NCBI GenBank assembly: GCA_002414185.1
Contig: DHYS01000009.1
Location: forward strand, 17,065-29,576
Length of the DNA: 12,512 nucleotides
Reading direction: 5' to 3'
Source of the DNA: Patescibacteria group bacterium UBA5124
GTDB lineage: Bacteria; Patescibacteriota; Gracilibacteria; Absconditabacterales; Absconditicoccaceae
Of the stretch, positions 1-10,693 are shown one piece after another. The notes beneath the pieces were generated by a model, which made no database searches, had not been told where the DNA came from, and saw only the letters and a list, made by a program, of their open reading frames with translations. Both the position numbers and the translations under genes were made by a program. Position 1 is the stretch's first letter. Each line of letters begins with the position of its first letter.

Positions 1-161
1 TTATTTACGATAATTCCTATTCTTTTTCCTTGTCTAAGATATTTACCTATCCCTCTCTGCGCCAAAGTCGAGAAAAAATGCTCAACTTCTTGAGTCATAT
101 TAACCAGGAAAATATTCTTTTCTTTCCCATCTATAGTATGAGAGAATTGTTCGTAGTTCAT
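1..161 (-). CDS. 3'-truncated ORF, possibly PriA-like helicase fragment
   Basis: The ORF starts at ATG 161-159, just 3 nt after the stop of the RNA methyltransferase and in the same frame. It stays open to the window edge, giving 53 visible residues. The tight spacing argues for co-transcription and for a real gene. The visible part is a soluble N-terminus whose last stretch (residues about 18-53) reads hydrophobic strand, helix, QGKRIGIIVN. From memory this pattern resembles the region of primosomal helicase PriA just before its NRRG motif, where a strand with VDM is followed by a helix and a strand ending in LNRRG. If so, the protein would lack the upstream PriA helicase core, because a stop codon lies directly ahead of the ATG. 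This assignment is weak; a hypothetical protein is the safe name. Confidence 0.6.
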   Translation of the reverse strand, partial: MNYEQFSHTIDGKEKNIFLVNMTQEVEHFFSTLAQRGIGKYLRQGKRIGIIVN

Positions 162-164
162 GAT

Positions 165-1253
165 TTATTTACAATAAAATACACATTCATCAGCTCAATT
201 AAAGAGTTTTTTCTGACGCCAATCTTTAGCTAAAAACTTTTCACAATCCTTCCATGAAGTGATAAATCCACCTCAGTTAGCATGCTGAATGCTATTGATA
301 ATCTGCTTGTATATTTTTTCCAAATCGTTTGATAGTAACCTTTTTCCATAAGGAGGATTGCACAAAAGCGTAGTATTCTGGATATCAGATATGGGAGATA
401 ATAAATTGCGTGTTTCAAAACTAATCGTATCAGCAACGCCAGCTTGTTGAGCATTTTTCTGAGCTATTTTGATCATTTTTTCATCAAGATCACTACACAA
501 AATCTGATATGTTTTGTCGCTAAATTGTTTCTTCTGTGCTTGGGTTTTTAGATCAAGAAAGACTTGTGTATCACATATTTTCCATCATTCAAAAGCAAAA
601 GATCTCTGGAGTCCTGGTGCAATATTTCTTGCGAGCATTGCAGCTTCAATACCCAATGTTCCTGATCCGCAGCAGGGATCCCAGAGTGGACGATTAAATT
701 TCCAGTTGCTGAGAAGGACGAGAGCTGCAGCAATATTTTCTTTGAGCGGAGCTTCTCCTGTCTGTGTTCTATATCATCTCTGATAAAGAGCTTTTCCAGA
801 ACTATTGAGAAATACAAAGGCAATATCATTTTCTAGCATCACAAAAATCTCTACTTCTTCTTTGCTACGATCAATTTTCCAATCGTTATCAGGTGAAATC
901 TGTTTAAAAATAGCCTTGTTTGTGATAGATTGGATAGTTCTACTGCTATCCAGTTTAGATCATTTACTATGTACGTTGATGACAATATTTTGCCCAGGAG
1001 CAACAAAGTTGTTTCGATCAACTGTCTGTACGAGAGCAAAAAGTGTATCAAAATCTTTGCATGCTCATGATGCAACTTGAAGATAAACTTTGTTAGCGAT
1101 TCTGCTCCAGAGATTGATCTGCATCATTGCCGAATAATCTCACTCTACATATACTCATGTAGCAAAACTTTGTTGAGGAGTAAGTTTGAGATATTTGAGT
1201 TCATTACCGAGGATACTCGCTAATCAAAAAGGACAACTAATGAGAAAACGCAT
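165..1253 (-). CDS. THUMP-domain class I SAM-dependent RNA methyltransferase (YpsC/RlmL family)
   Basis: This is probably a 23S rRNA guanine-N2 methyltransferase using S-adenosylmethionine. With UGA read as Gly it is 362 aa, the length of the stand-alone YpsC-type enzymes rather than the fused E. coli RlmL. The N-terminus (about 1-160) is ferredoxin-like plus THUMP. The Rossmann methyltransferase domain follows, with the SAM-binding motif DPCCGSGT at 192-199, the family signature FAFEGW at 219-224, an acidic SDLDE at 254-258, and the catalytic NPPYGKRL at 299-306. The end, LFNGADECVFY, is also typical of the family. Nine in-frame TGA codons (for example codons 10, 33, 38, 63, 98, 160, 223) fall at expected Gly positions. 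Codon 80 is CGA where the family often has Trp. The start ATG 1253-1251 gives the usual [11 protein letters not shown] opening. No Shine-Dalgarno sequence is visible. A terminator lies upstream, so it may have its own promoter. Confidence 0.93.
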
Positions 1254-1270
1254 AAATAATATTTAAATCA

Positions 1271-1317
1271 AAAATAAAAAAATAGCCACGTAAATTACAT
1301 AGATTCACGGGCTATTT
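1271..1317 (-). terminator. Rho-independent terminator of the 167-aa hypothetical gene
   Basis: The hairpin arms are 1280-1291 and 1307-1317 (AAATAGCC/GGCTATTT extended by CGT/ACG across a one-base bulge). On the minus strand they are followed by a T-rich tract at 1280-1271. It sits 20 nt after the stop of the gene ending at 1337 and before the methyltransferase start. Confidence 0.75.
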
Positions 1318-1336
1318 GCAATATATATTTATTTTT

Positions 1337-1840
1337 TTATAAACTAGCTAGTAATGTATCTGGATCAAACTCAGCTCTATCTTTTTCTTCTTTTCTTGCT
1401 AAAATTTGTTGTTCTGAAGGAAGTGCAATCTTGATTATTTTGTTTTTTGGAATCACTCAATTAACTCTATCAGCATCATTATAAATAGAAAGAATTTTTT
1501 GCCCATTAACATTTTTGATATTCATTCTATCATAAAAAGAAGATTCTCTGTCTGCAGGTACCTTAGTTTTATCTATGTAAATATATGTATCTCTTTTCCC
1601 TTCTTCAAATTCTCCAAAATGGATTTTACCATTAGCATTGTCTACGGTAATTTTTTGTCCATCAATACCATTATCAAATCCATTCTCAAAAACTTGAGAA
1701 ATCTCATTAAGATATTTTTTTGATTCATCGTCACCAAGACTTCTTTCTATTTTTTTCGTAGTATCAGGAGTTTTCTTTAAACCTTCTTTCCCTTCTTCTA
1801 CAGTTTCTGATTTAGAATGTTCTGGTCCGTTTTTACCCAT
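1337..1840 (-). CDS. hypothetical charged protein, 167 aa
   Basis: I do not recognise this protein. It is 167 aa when the single in-frame TGA (about codon 128) is read as Gly; a standard-code reading would stop it at 127 aa. Residues 1-45 are rich in K, E, S and T and look disordered. Residues about 45-130 look like a small beta-rich domain with alternating hydrophobic and charged strands. The C-terminal 35 residues form a charged helix. No signal peptide, membrane segment or catalytic motif is visible, so it is probably cytoplasmic. It has a plausible promoter upstream and a hairpin terminator downstream, so it looks like a single-gene transcript. It may be restricted to this lineage. Confidence 0.75.
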
Positions 1841-1872
1841 TTGTATGCTATTTAGATAATAAAACTATACAT

Positions 1873-1900
1873 AGTATATTCAGAATTTTAAATTTTGCAA
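1873..1900 (-). promoter_or_regulatory. candidate sigma70-type promoter for the 167-aa gene
   Basis: Read on the minus strand, TTGCAA (1900-1895) and TATACT (1878-1873) are separated by 16 nt. The -10 lies about 32 nt ahead of the start codon at 1840. The match is good, but the region is very AT-rich, so chance similarity is possible. Confidence 0.45.
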
Positions 1901-2002
1901 ATTCTTGGATATTTTTTGAATAATAATAAAATACTAATAAAAAATTGAAAAAATAAAGGACATCTATACAAATACACAAAATTTATTTGAATATATGATT
2001 TT

Positions 2003-2668
2003 ATGCCACGTAAAAAACTCATCAGATACTCAGAAAATCAAGAGGATTCACTGATTCTCCAACCAGGAAAACTAGAATTTGAAAGCTATAAAAACAATCG
2101 ATCAGCTTTTTTTGGAAATGATAATCCTATCACTTTAGAACTAGCTTGCGGGAAAGGGGAATATACGGTAGGGCTTGCTCCGATTTTTTCTAAGAGAAAT
2201 TTTATCGGGATTGACCGCAAGGGGAATAGACTCCGATTTGGAGCACAAGAAGCTAAAGAAAAATGACTCAAAAATATCTGATTTATTCGTACTATTATCC
2301 ATCACTTGGATCAATTTTTTGCTGAAAAAAGTGTGGAAGAAATATGGATTATTCATCCAGATCCTAGACCAAAATGAGCAGATGAACGTAGAAGATTAAC
2401 AAATCCTCGTTTTCTTACCATGTATCAGAAAATTCTCCAACCAGGAGGACTTCTCAGGCTCAAAACTGATGATGCTGATTTGTTTCAGTATTCGGTTCAG
2501 ATGTTGAACGAACAATGACGAACTATAGTTGCACAGACTACAGATCTCTACAATAGTCCATTGTTGGATGATCATCATGGAATCACAACTCATTATGAAA
2601 CGCTTTTTCATCAAAGAGGAAGAACAATAAATTATCTTAAAGCCTTACCTCCTCATATTGCTTTTTAG
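2003..2668 (+). CDS. trmB: tRNA (guanine-N7-)-methyltransferase TrmB
   Basis: TrmB methylates N7 of G46 in the tRNA variable loop using SAM. The protein is 221 aa with UGA as Gly, a normal length for the family. The SAM-binding strand is [11 protein letters not shown] at 45-55, followed by NFIGIDRKG at 66-74. The family motif [10 protein letters not shown] is followed by [11 protein letters not shown], and then come LKTDD and the C-terminal THYETLF, the TEYE-type signature. Four TGA codons lie at 88, 93, 125 and 172; the one in DPRPKG is at a basic/Gly position of the motif. Three CGA codons lie at 33, 78 and 173. Codon 78, in NRL-x-FGA, aligns with a Trp common in Bacteroidetes TrmB. No Shine-Dalgarno sequence precedes the ATG. 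The exported-protein gene follows after 42 nt and probably shares the transcript. Confidence 0.97.
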
Positions 2669-2710
2669 AAGGAAATATATATACACATCAAGAAACAAAA
2701 ATTTATAGAT

Positions 2711-3112
2711 ATGAAAAGAATAAGTGCGGTTGTAATGATTTTAGGTGTTTTTTTTCATCTTTTTGCCCAAAACGATGATGTCTTGAGACTCACAAGACCA
2801 TTTTCGTTAGGTGTAAGTATCAATGATCATAAAAAGGCGCTAAGCCCTGATAAAAAGATAAATATAAGTGGAAATATTTCATGGTACCAACCACCACAAG
2901 ATCGATTGAGTTTTCCTCTAGTATTTCAAATAAAAATAGCTGAAAAGCAAAAAATAAAAGCTATTCTTGTTATTTCCAGAGAGGGAAAAACTCTAGCAAG
3001 TACACAATTTGAACTAGAACCAAATATTGCAATGATAGTCTCTCTTTCGCAAAATGTGAAGATAAAAAAGATTAGCTTTGAAAATAATAAATTATTATTT
3101 GAAATACAATAA
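2711..3112 (+). CDS. small exported hypothetical protein, 133 aa
   Basis: I do not recognise this protein. It begins with a clear type I signal peptide: MKR, then a hydrophobic core of about 14 residues, and a likely cleavage after LFA at residue 19, leaving a mature protein starting QNDD. The mature part (about 114 aa) is predicted to be mostly beta strand, with alternating hydrophobic residues and no Cys, so it could be a small Ig-like or beta-sandwich domain. There is no in-frame TGA. One CGA lies at codon 65. It is 42 nt downstream of trmB and is followed at once by a strong terminator, so it is probably the last gene of a trmB transcript. A lipoprotein is unlikely because there is no lipobox Cys. 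Confidence 0.8.
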   Translation: MKRISAVVMILGVFFHLFAQNDDVLRLTRPFSLGVSINDHKKALSPDKKINISGNISWYQPPQDRLSFPLVFQIKIAEKQKIKAILVISREGKTLASTQFELEPNIAMIVSLSQNVKIKKISFENNKLLFEIQ

Positions 3113-3115
3113 AAT

Positions 3116-3150
3116 AAAGACTTCTAGGATATTACCTGGAAGTCTTTTTT
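3116..3150. terminator. bidirectional intrinsic terminator between convergent genes
   Basis: A 13-bp stem (3116-3128 with 3135-3147, one G-T wobble) closes a 6-nt loop. It is followed by a T run on the plus strand (3145-3150), and on the minus strand by TTT and a T-rich tract read through 3115-3110. It lies between the stop of the exported-protein gene (3112) and the stop of the minus-strand membrane gene (3155), and probably serves both. Confidence 0.88.
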
Positions 3151-3154
3151 GTAT

Positions 3155-3847
3155 TTATTTACTGAAGAAATCTACCATACTCACAGGAAATATCATAGTT
3201 TTTGGTGTTCAACTGGTTCCCGTCATAACAGGCGCAAAGATATATTTATCGTTAAAATAAACAGATTTATAGGCTACTCATTTGTATTGAAAATCCACTT
3301 TGTAGATGTCAAAAAACGTATTATCTACGTTTCTAAAGAAAAAAATATAAATATATCCATAGAGTACAATAAGCGATAAGAGTGATATAATCTGGATAAT
3401 AAAAGTACTTTTTTTAAAGGTGTTTTCTTTTATAGTATGAAAAATATCTTGTACTAACGAAATAATATCTCCAAAAAAGAGAAAAAAAGCTAGCACAGAA
3501 AAGAAAATAACAAAATAACTATCTATATAGTGATTGATTTTCCCAAAAAAATGCAATACCAAAAGAATAATAATAAAAATCAGAATAATATATTTATAAA
3601 AAAATTTCCCCTTAAAAATCTTATGAATAAGATAAAAAAGAACAAACATTACCACAAAATACCAGAAGATAATGACAAAATCATTGATTGTCTGGCTCCA
3701 ACTAAAAAATTGGATAGCATGTAATCTAATAAGAAAAAATAATTGAATTCAGATTCCAAATATCGTTCATATAATTCAAAACATTTGGATATTGTTTGTA
3801 TGTTCGGCAAAAAAATCTTTGATTCTATATCCTACGTTTTCTAACAT
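3155..3847 (-). CDS. multi-pass membrane protein of unknown function, 230 aa
   Basis: The full reading frame needs five UGA codons read as Gly: three near the N-terminus (in MFGIIGTIFGIGIQ) and two near the C-terminus. It starts at ATG 3847-3845. I count five or six hydrophobic helices between about residues 20 and 170, interrupted by short basic loops such as HKIFKGK and KENTFKKS. The soluble tail of about 60 residues contains TGTSGTP. Under the standard code only a 125-aa core would be seen. No conserved transporter motif is recognisable to me. It is transcribed alone, convergent with the exported-protein gene and divergent from the ABC-F gene. No Shine-Dalgarno sequence is visible. Confidence 0.8.
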
Positions 3848-3988
3848 AATAAGTATTTCTCTAGTAAATAAAATGATTTAGCTCCTCAGTCTACTTATTA
3901 AAAAGCTATTTACAAACAAAAATGTGTCGCTTGTAAAAACAAATCGAAACCATAAAAAAATAATCAGATTTAAATTATGTAGTATTCT

Positions 3989-5731
3989 ATGAAATATCTT
4001 CAAGTCACCAATCTTACCAAATCATATACGTCCAAACCTCTCGTTGATCACGTAGATTTTACGATTACCAAAAATCAGAAAGTAGCGCTCGTAGCCAAAA
4101 ATGGAGCAGGGAAGTCGACCTTGCTGAAGCTCCTCATGGGAGAAGTAGATGTTACGGATGGAAATATAGAGCGAAGACAAGATATAACTATCTGATATCT
4201 TTCTCAAGAATGTATGTTTGAACAACACAAAACTGTCCAAGAAGTGTTGTTTGATTTTGATGTTGTACAAGAATGGGAACATGAAGTAGAACTGCAAATC
4301 ATGATAGATAAACTCAAGTTGCAACCACTGTTGCAGCAGCAAATAGAAACCCTCAGTGGAGGAGAGGCAAAACGTGTAATGCTTGCTAAAGTTTTGGCTG
4401 GAAATCCACCAATGCTCGTACTAGATGAACCGACAAATCATTTGGATTTGGATATGATAGAATGGCTCGAACGATACCTCAAAAAACAACATACAACATT
4501 GTTTATGGTAACTCATGATAGATATTTTTTGGAAAGAGTATGTACAGATATCTATGAGTTAGATAGAGGAAAGATTCACCAATATTCTGGTAACTATTCG
4601 TATTTTTTGGAAAAAAAAGCTCAGCGTGAAGAAAACGAAAAAATAGAAATGCATAAACTCAAGCAGCTGCTTCGCAAAGAACTTGCTTGGATTCGTAAAG
4701 CTCCGCAAGGGAGACAAACTAAGGCAAATTTCCGTGAAAAAAGATTTTATGATATCGAGGATCGCTATGATTCTCGCAAAGAAATTCGCCTCCAAGAATC
4801 TCAAAAACTCGAGCTTGCGGTCGAAGAAAGACGCTTAGGAGGAAAAATTCTCAATCTCAAAAACCTTAAAAAATCATTTGGAGATAAGTGTATTCTTCAG
4901 AATTTTTCTCATGAATGCAGACACAACGAACATATAGGTATTATCGGGAAAAACGGAGTAGGAAAATCTACGTTTATCAAAATGATTCTCGGTGAAGAGG
5001 CTGTTGATAGTGGATTGATCCAGGCCGGGGAATCCGTAGTTTTCGGGTATTACGATCAAAAAGATATCTCCTTCCCCGACGACAAAAGACTGAGTGATAT
5101 TGTGACTGATCCCAAATTGCTCGAGCAATTTCTTTTTCCTCCTAGTCAACAGCATCAGTTTGCTAAGACCTTGAGCGGAGGAGAAAAAAGAAGACTTTAC
5201 TTGCTCACGATCTTGCAAAAGAACCCAAATTTTCTCATTCTCGACGAACCAACCAATGACCTAGATCTGATTACTTTATGAGTATTAGAAGAGTTTTTAT
5301 TGGAGTACAAAGGCTGCCTAATTATTGTATCTCATGATAGATTTTTTATGGATAGAATTGTAGATCATCTTTTTGTTTTTGAAGGAAATGGGGTGGTTAA
5401 AGATTTTTGGTGAACCTATACCGAATACAAATCAGCAGAGGAGGCGAGAATACAAAAAGAAAGAGATGAAAAAAATAAATCAACCAAGATCCAGCAAGAA
5501 CTCACGCCGCCAGCTACAAAAAAACTTTCTTATATGGAGAAACGTGAACTCGAACAGTTAGGAAAAGATATTGAAAAGTTGGAAAAGAGAAAAGAAGAAA
5601 TTAATCAGATGTTTAATGACACAAACCTCCCATTCGATGACATCAAAAAACTTTCTACAGAACTTGGTGATGTTATTAGGCAGTTGGAGATTAAAGAATA
5701 TCGTCGATTTGAGTTGATAGAAAGAGAATAG
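3989..5731 (+). CDS. uup: ABC-F family ATPase, Uup type
   Basis: This is a soluble tandem ABC ATPase of the ribosome-associated ABC-F family, 580 aa. Domain 1 has Walker A at 36-44, signature LSGGE at 122-126, Walker B ending LDEPTNHLD (about 145-153) and the H-loop THDR at 175-178. The inter-domain linker carries the KKAxREEN and ELAWIRKAP segments typical of ABC-F. Domain 2 has Walker A GKNGVGKST at 320-328, a second LSGGE, LDEPTNDLD at 418-426 and SHDR. The C-terminal coiled coil (about 510-575) starting LSYMEKRELE is the Uup-type C-terminal domain. UGA codons at 69 (IGYL), 431 and 475 (FWGTYTEY) fall at family Gly or variable positions. Walker A of domain 1 begins with Ala36 instead of Gly. 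The CGA at codon 573 sits where Uup C-termini have Trp (RWLEL). Uup proteins affect ribosome function and transposon excision in other bacteria; its exact role here is inferred. Confidence 0.95.
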
Positions 5732-5734
5732 ATG

Positions 5735-5762
5735 TTGACTTTGTATATGAAATATATAAAAG
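5735..5762 (+). promoter_or_regulatory. candidate promoter for the 107-aa gene
   Basis: TTGACT (5735-5740) is followed by overlapping -10 candidates TATAAA (5755-5760, 14-nt spacer) and TAAAAG (5757-5762, 16-nt spacer). It begins just after the uup stop codon and lies about 40 nt ahead of the start at 5800. The -35 is good, but the spacing is imperfect. Confidence 0.4.
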
Positions 5763-5799
5763 TAAGAAAGCTTGAAAATAAAAACTAAAAAAACGTTAT

Positions 5800-6123
5800 A
5801 TGAAAAAGATTATTTTATCGTTTTTGGAAAAATTTTCTAAGGACAAAAATGTGTATAATCTCAGCGGTGGATGGAAAGTTTCTTGGGACGAAGATAAAGA
5901 AACAGGAAATTTTATCATAATCGCTACCAACGCAAAGGATCGAAATGAATTTCCTGATTGTCAGAAAATTGCGTTTGCTGTCAGAAATAAATTTATCAAG
6001 AAAGTTGATATAGGAAATTTATTTGAATTTTCATCAGCCATTATTGGTTATATTGATGATGAGAAAAAAACTGGTACAAAGGCTACGTTTGAATATACAA
6101 GAAAACTAGTTGTTCAAAAATAG
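5800..6123 (+). CDS. hypothetical protein, 107 aa
   Basis: I do not recognise this protein. It has a basic, slightly hydrophobic N-terminus (MKKIILSFLEKFSK), too weak for a signal peptide. Alternating strands follow, including GGWKVSWDED and NFIIIATNA. The pattern suggests a compact alpha/beta soluble domain. It contains no in-frame TGA and one CGA at about codon 48. It ends in TAG, 15 nt before a strong terminator, and lies 68 nt after uup with its own promoter candidate. Codon use and base composition match the neighbours, so recent transfer is not suggested. Confidence 0.8.
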   Translation: MKKIILSFLEKFSKDKNVYNLSGGWKVSWDEDKETGNFIIIATNAKDRNEFPDCQKIAFAVRNKFIKKVDIGNLFEFSSAIIGYIDDEKKTGTKATFEYTRKLVVQK

Positions 6124-6138
6124 CTTATACGTATAATT

Positions 6139-6164
6139 ACTGCCGATATCCGGCAGTTTTTTTT
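6139..6164 (+). terminator. Rho-independent terminator after the 107-aa gene
   Basis: A perfect 7-bp GC-rich stem, ACTGCCG (6139-6145) with CGGCAGT (6151-6157), closes a 5-nt loop and is followed by eight T (6157-6164). It is the clearest terminator on the plus strand. Confidence 0.93.
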
Positions 6165-6172
6165 ATAATCAC

Positions 6173-6201
6173 TTGTAATGTGCTAGATAAATAGATATTC
6201 T
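6173..6201 (+). promoter_or_regulatory. candidate promoter for engB
   Basis: TTGTAA (6173-6178) and TATTCT (6196-6201) are separated by 17 nt. Each matches four of six consensus bases. The site lies just after the terminator and would give a leader of about 30 nt before ATG 6240. It is a reasonable but unproven match. Confidence 0.4.
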
Positions 6202-6239
6202 CTTTAACAATATTTACCTACTTTTAACCATAGTATTTC

Positions 6240-6830
6240 ATGCATATATCTTCAGCAAATTTTATCAAGTCAGCATCTAAACTAGCGGAATGTCCGCCAG
6301 CAGATTTTCAAGAATTTGCTCTGGTTGGGAGATCAAATGTAGGAAAATCAACGCTGATAAATATGATTACTCAGAGAAAATGACTTGCAAAATCATCAGT
6401 AACTCCTGGGAAAACTCAACTCCTCAATTACTTTTTGATTAATCAAAATTGGTATCTTGTAGATCTTCCAGGATATGGATATGCTAAATATAGTAAGGAA
6501 CAAAGAATTCAATGGATGGATACGATGCAAGAATACTTGAGTCAGAGAGATACCTTAAGAAAAGTTTTTGTATTGATAGATGGATCGATTTCTCCTCAAA
6601 AGATAGATATGGATTTTCTTACAATTTTTGCACAAGAAAAGATTCCTTATGATATCATAATTACCAAAACAGATAAATGTAATCAAAAAGAGCTTCACAA
6701 AAATCTGACTGCTCTCAAAGAACAGATAGAAGAAACCTTAGGAGGACTACCAAATATTATTCAGACTTCAAGTATCAAATGAAGAGGAAGAAATGAAATT
6801 TTGGACTATATAGAAAATCTTCTCAACTAA
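6240..6830 (+). CDS. engB: ribosome biogenesis GTP-binding protein EngB (YihA/YsxC)
   Basis: EngB is a small GTPase needed for late assembly of the large ribosomal subunit. The protein is 196 aa, standard for the family. G1 is GRSNVGKST at 30-38, G2 is in TPGKTQ at 55-60, G3 is DLPGYG at 75-80 followed by the family YAK, G4 is TKTD at 142-145, and G5 is SS at 177-178 followed by IKGRG. UGA encodes Gly48 (QRKGLAKSS) and Gly181 (after the G5 SSIK); both are conserved Gly sites, so the reading is secure. The start ATG at 6240 gives a normal EngB N-terminus (about 23 residues before the G domain strand). There is no Shine-Dalgarno sequence. It converges on the membrane gene at 6832, with the two stop codons one base apart and no terminator hairpin between them. 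Confidence 0.97.
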
Positions 6831-6831
6831 G

Positions 6832-7377
6832 TTATCAAAACATATGAAGGATCAAAAAAGAGATTTCTTTTCCTAAGAAAATCACCGGTAAATAAGCTAA
6901 AGCTTTACCCAAAGTACCTGCAATTAAAAACGTAGTGATATGCATGTGTTTTTTTACTATTCTGATAGTTACAATATCAGGCAAAGCAGATGCAAGAGTA
7001 ATCACCGTAAACACAAATAAGGTAAATTTTCCTCCTTCAGTCGTATCTATATATTTTTGAAGCTTTATGCTGAATCTATTAAATCAGCGATGTTTTTTCA
7101 TAAAGCGAAGAACCCAGCGATGTGTAACAGATATCCAGTCTTGATAGTGATGACGGATTTGATATTTACGGATACGATCGACAAGATAATCAAAAAAATA
7201 CCAAGTTAAAAGACTACTAAATACACTTGTTCAGATTACGAGTAAGGCGAGAAATATTGTATTGACGTGCTCTACAAGCAAGGTCGTAATCATAGAATAC
7301 GAAAAAGGTGTAATAGCAGGAGGTATTACTGTTTCAAAAAAAATAAGGACACAAAGGACAATAAGCTGATAAATCAT
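6832..7377 (-). CDS. small multi-pass membrane protein, possibly VTT/DedA-like
   Basis: This is a 181-aa integral membrane protein with three UGA codons read as Gly, the last directly before the TAA. Hydrophobic segments lie at about 1-17, 28-60, 118-135 and 147-178. A strongly basic cytoplasmic loop (about 67-110, with RIRKYQIRHH and RFMKKHRG) separates the two halves. The C-terminal half runs ASALPDIVTIR, then HMHITTFLIAGTLGKALAYL. From memory this resembles the VTT/YqaA pattern, in which a re-entrant proline loop is followed by a basic helix and a G-x-x-x-R/K helix. The family assignment is inferred. It starts 20 nt after the ATPase stop and is probably in the same operon, so a role in envelope or ion homeostasis beside the pump is plausible but unproven. 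Confidence 0.75.
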
Positions 7378-7397
7378 TCCATATATGCACAAATAAA

Positions 7398-9953
<2,556 letters not shown>

Positions 9954-9981
9954 AAACAATAAGTAATGGTAAAAATTATCC

Positions 9982-10014
9982 TTTCCACTATAGGATTTGG
10001 AAATATAATTTCCA
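9982..10014. repeat. TTTCCA-box inverted repeats, candidate operator
   Basis: A perfect 7-bp inverted repeat, TGGAAAT (9998-10004) and ATTTCCA (10008-10014) around ATA, is joined by a third TTTCCA box at 9982-9987. The arrangement gives three alternating half-sites in 33 bases. The palindrome overlaps the candidate -35 of the ATPase promoter, and the third box touches its -10. This is what a repressor or activator site would look like; the bound protein is unknown. Confidence 0.5.
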
Positions 10015-10015
10015 G
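9987..10015 (-). promoter_or_regulatory. candidate promoter of the P-type ATPase
   Basis: On the minus strand CTGGAA (10015-10010) and TATAGT (9992-9987) are separated by 17 nt, upstream of the start at 9953. The -35 is weak (three of six), which would fit a promoter that needs an activator. It lies just after the terminator of the response regulator gene, where a promoter is needed. Confidence 0.4.
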
Positions 10016-10022
10016 TAAAAAG

Positions 10023-10043
10023 AAAAAACCTCCGAAGAGGTTT
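10023..10043 (-). terminator. Rho-independent terminator of the two-component operon
   Basis: On the minus strand a 7-bp stem AAACCTC/GAGGTTT closes a stable UUCG tetraloop and runs into six T (10028-10023). The arm at 10037-10043 overlaps the last base pairs of the response regulator stop codon (10044-10042), so termination is immediate. Confidence 0.93.
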
Positions 10044-10692
10044 ACATACTTATCTTATATCCGTGCCCTTTGATCGTCTCTATAAATGTTTTTCCAAGTT
10101 TTCTTCTGATATTTGAAATATATACGTCCAGTTTATTATCTTCTTCCCATATGGATTCTTCTCCCCAAACTTCTTCCAAAAGATCTGTTCTAGAGACGAC
10201 AGTCCCTGAATGATCCATCAGCATCTGGATAATAAGAAATTCTTTATTAGTAACAGAAATGCGTTTTCCTTTTTTGAAGATTTCTTGTTTTTCGAGATCA
10301 ACAACCAAGTCTTTTCGATGCCTTACTTCTCCAAGAGTATTTCTTTTGGTAACAGCCTTGATACGTAATTCCAGTTCTTGTAAATCAAATGGTTTAGTGA
10401 GGTAATCATCTGCCCCATAAGTAAATCCTTCTATCTTATCTTCCAATTGACCTTTGGCAGTCTCCATAATCACAGGAATATTTTTGTATGATTTAATTTC
10501 CTGACAAGCTTGAGCTCAGCTTCCATCAGGTAGCATCCAGTCCATGATTACACAATCAAAATGATGAGTTCTGATTTGTTTATAACAATCTGCTACCGTT
10601 TGTACCCAGACAGTATGATATCCGCAAGCTTCCAAATATTCTTTGATAGATTGCCCTATATCGAGAGTATCTTCTACGATAAGAATATCCAT
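10042..10692 (-). CDS. OmpR/PhoB-family response regulator
   Basis: This is a DNA-binding transcription regulator activated by phosphorylation, 216 aa. The receiver domain (1-110) has the acidic pair E7-D8, phospho-acceptor Asp51 in VIMDWMLPDGS, switch Thr78 and Lys100 in YLTKPF. A short linker leads to the winged-helix DNA-binding domain (about 120-216), with the family signatures VTNKEFLIIQML, VSRTDLLEEVW, LDVYISNIRRKLG and GHGYKI at the end. UGA codon 59 encodes the Gly of DGSG. The start at 10692 is one base after the kinase stop, giving the expected MDILIVED and suggesting coupled translation. The kinase next door is its likely partner. The downstream cation pump, with an operator-like palindrome, is a candidate target, but this is inference. 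Confidence 0.96.
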
Positions 10693-10693
10693 T

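Noticed and set aside
514..783. 89-codon plus-strand open frame
   Set aside because: It is antisense to the methyltransferase, whose DPCCGSGT and FAFEGW motifs are coded here on the minus strand.
1945..1970. TTGAAA and TATACA as a promoter for trmB
   Set aside because: The spacer is only 14 nt, outside the usual range; the true promoter is not clear.
3894..3942. TTTACAA/TTGTAAA inverted repeat between the divergent genes
   Set aside because: The 7-bp arms are AT-rich with a 15-nt gap and no T tract; chance is likely in such composition.
4193..5413. ABC-F gene as a frameshifted or fragmented pseudogene
   Set aside because: The breaks are all TGA in the same frame at Gly-compatible positions; there is no frameshift, and UGA-Gly restores the full protein.
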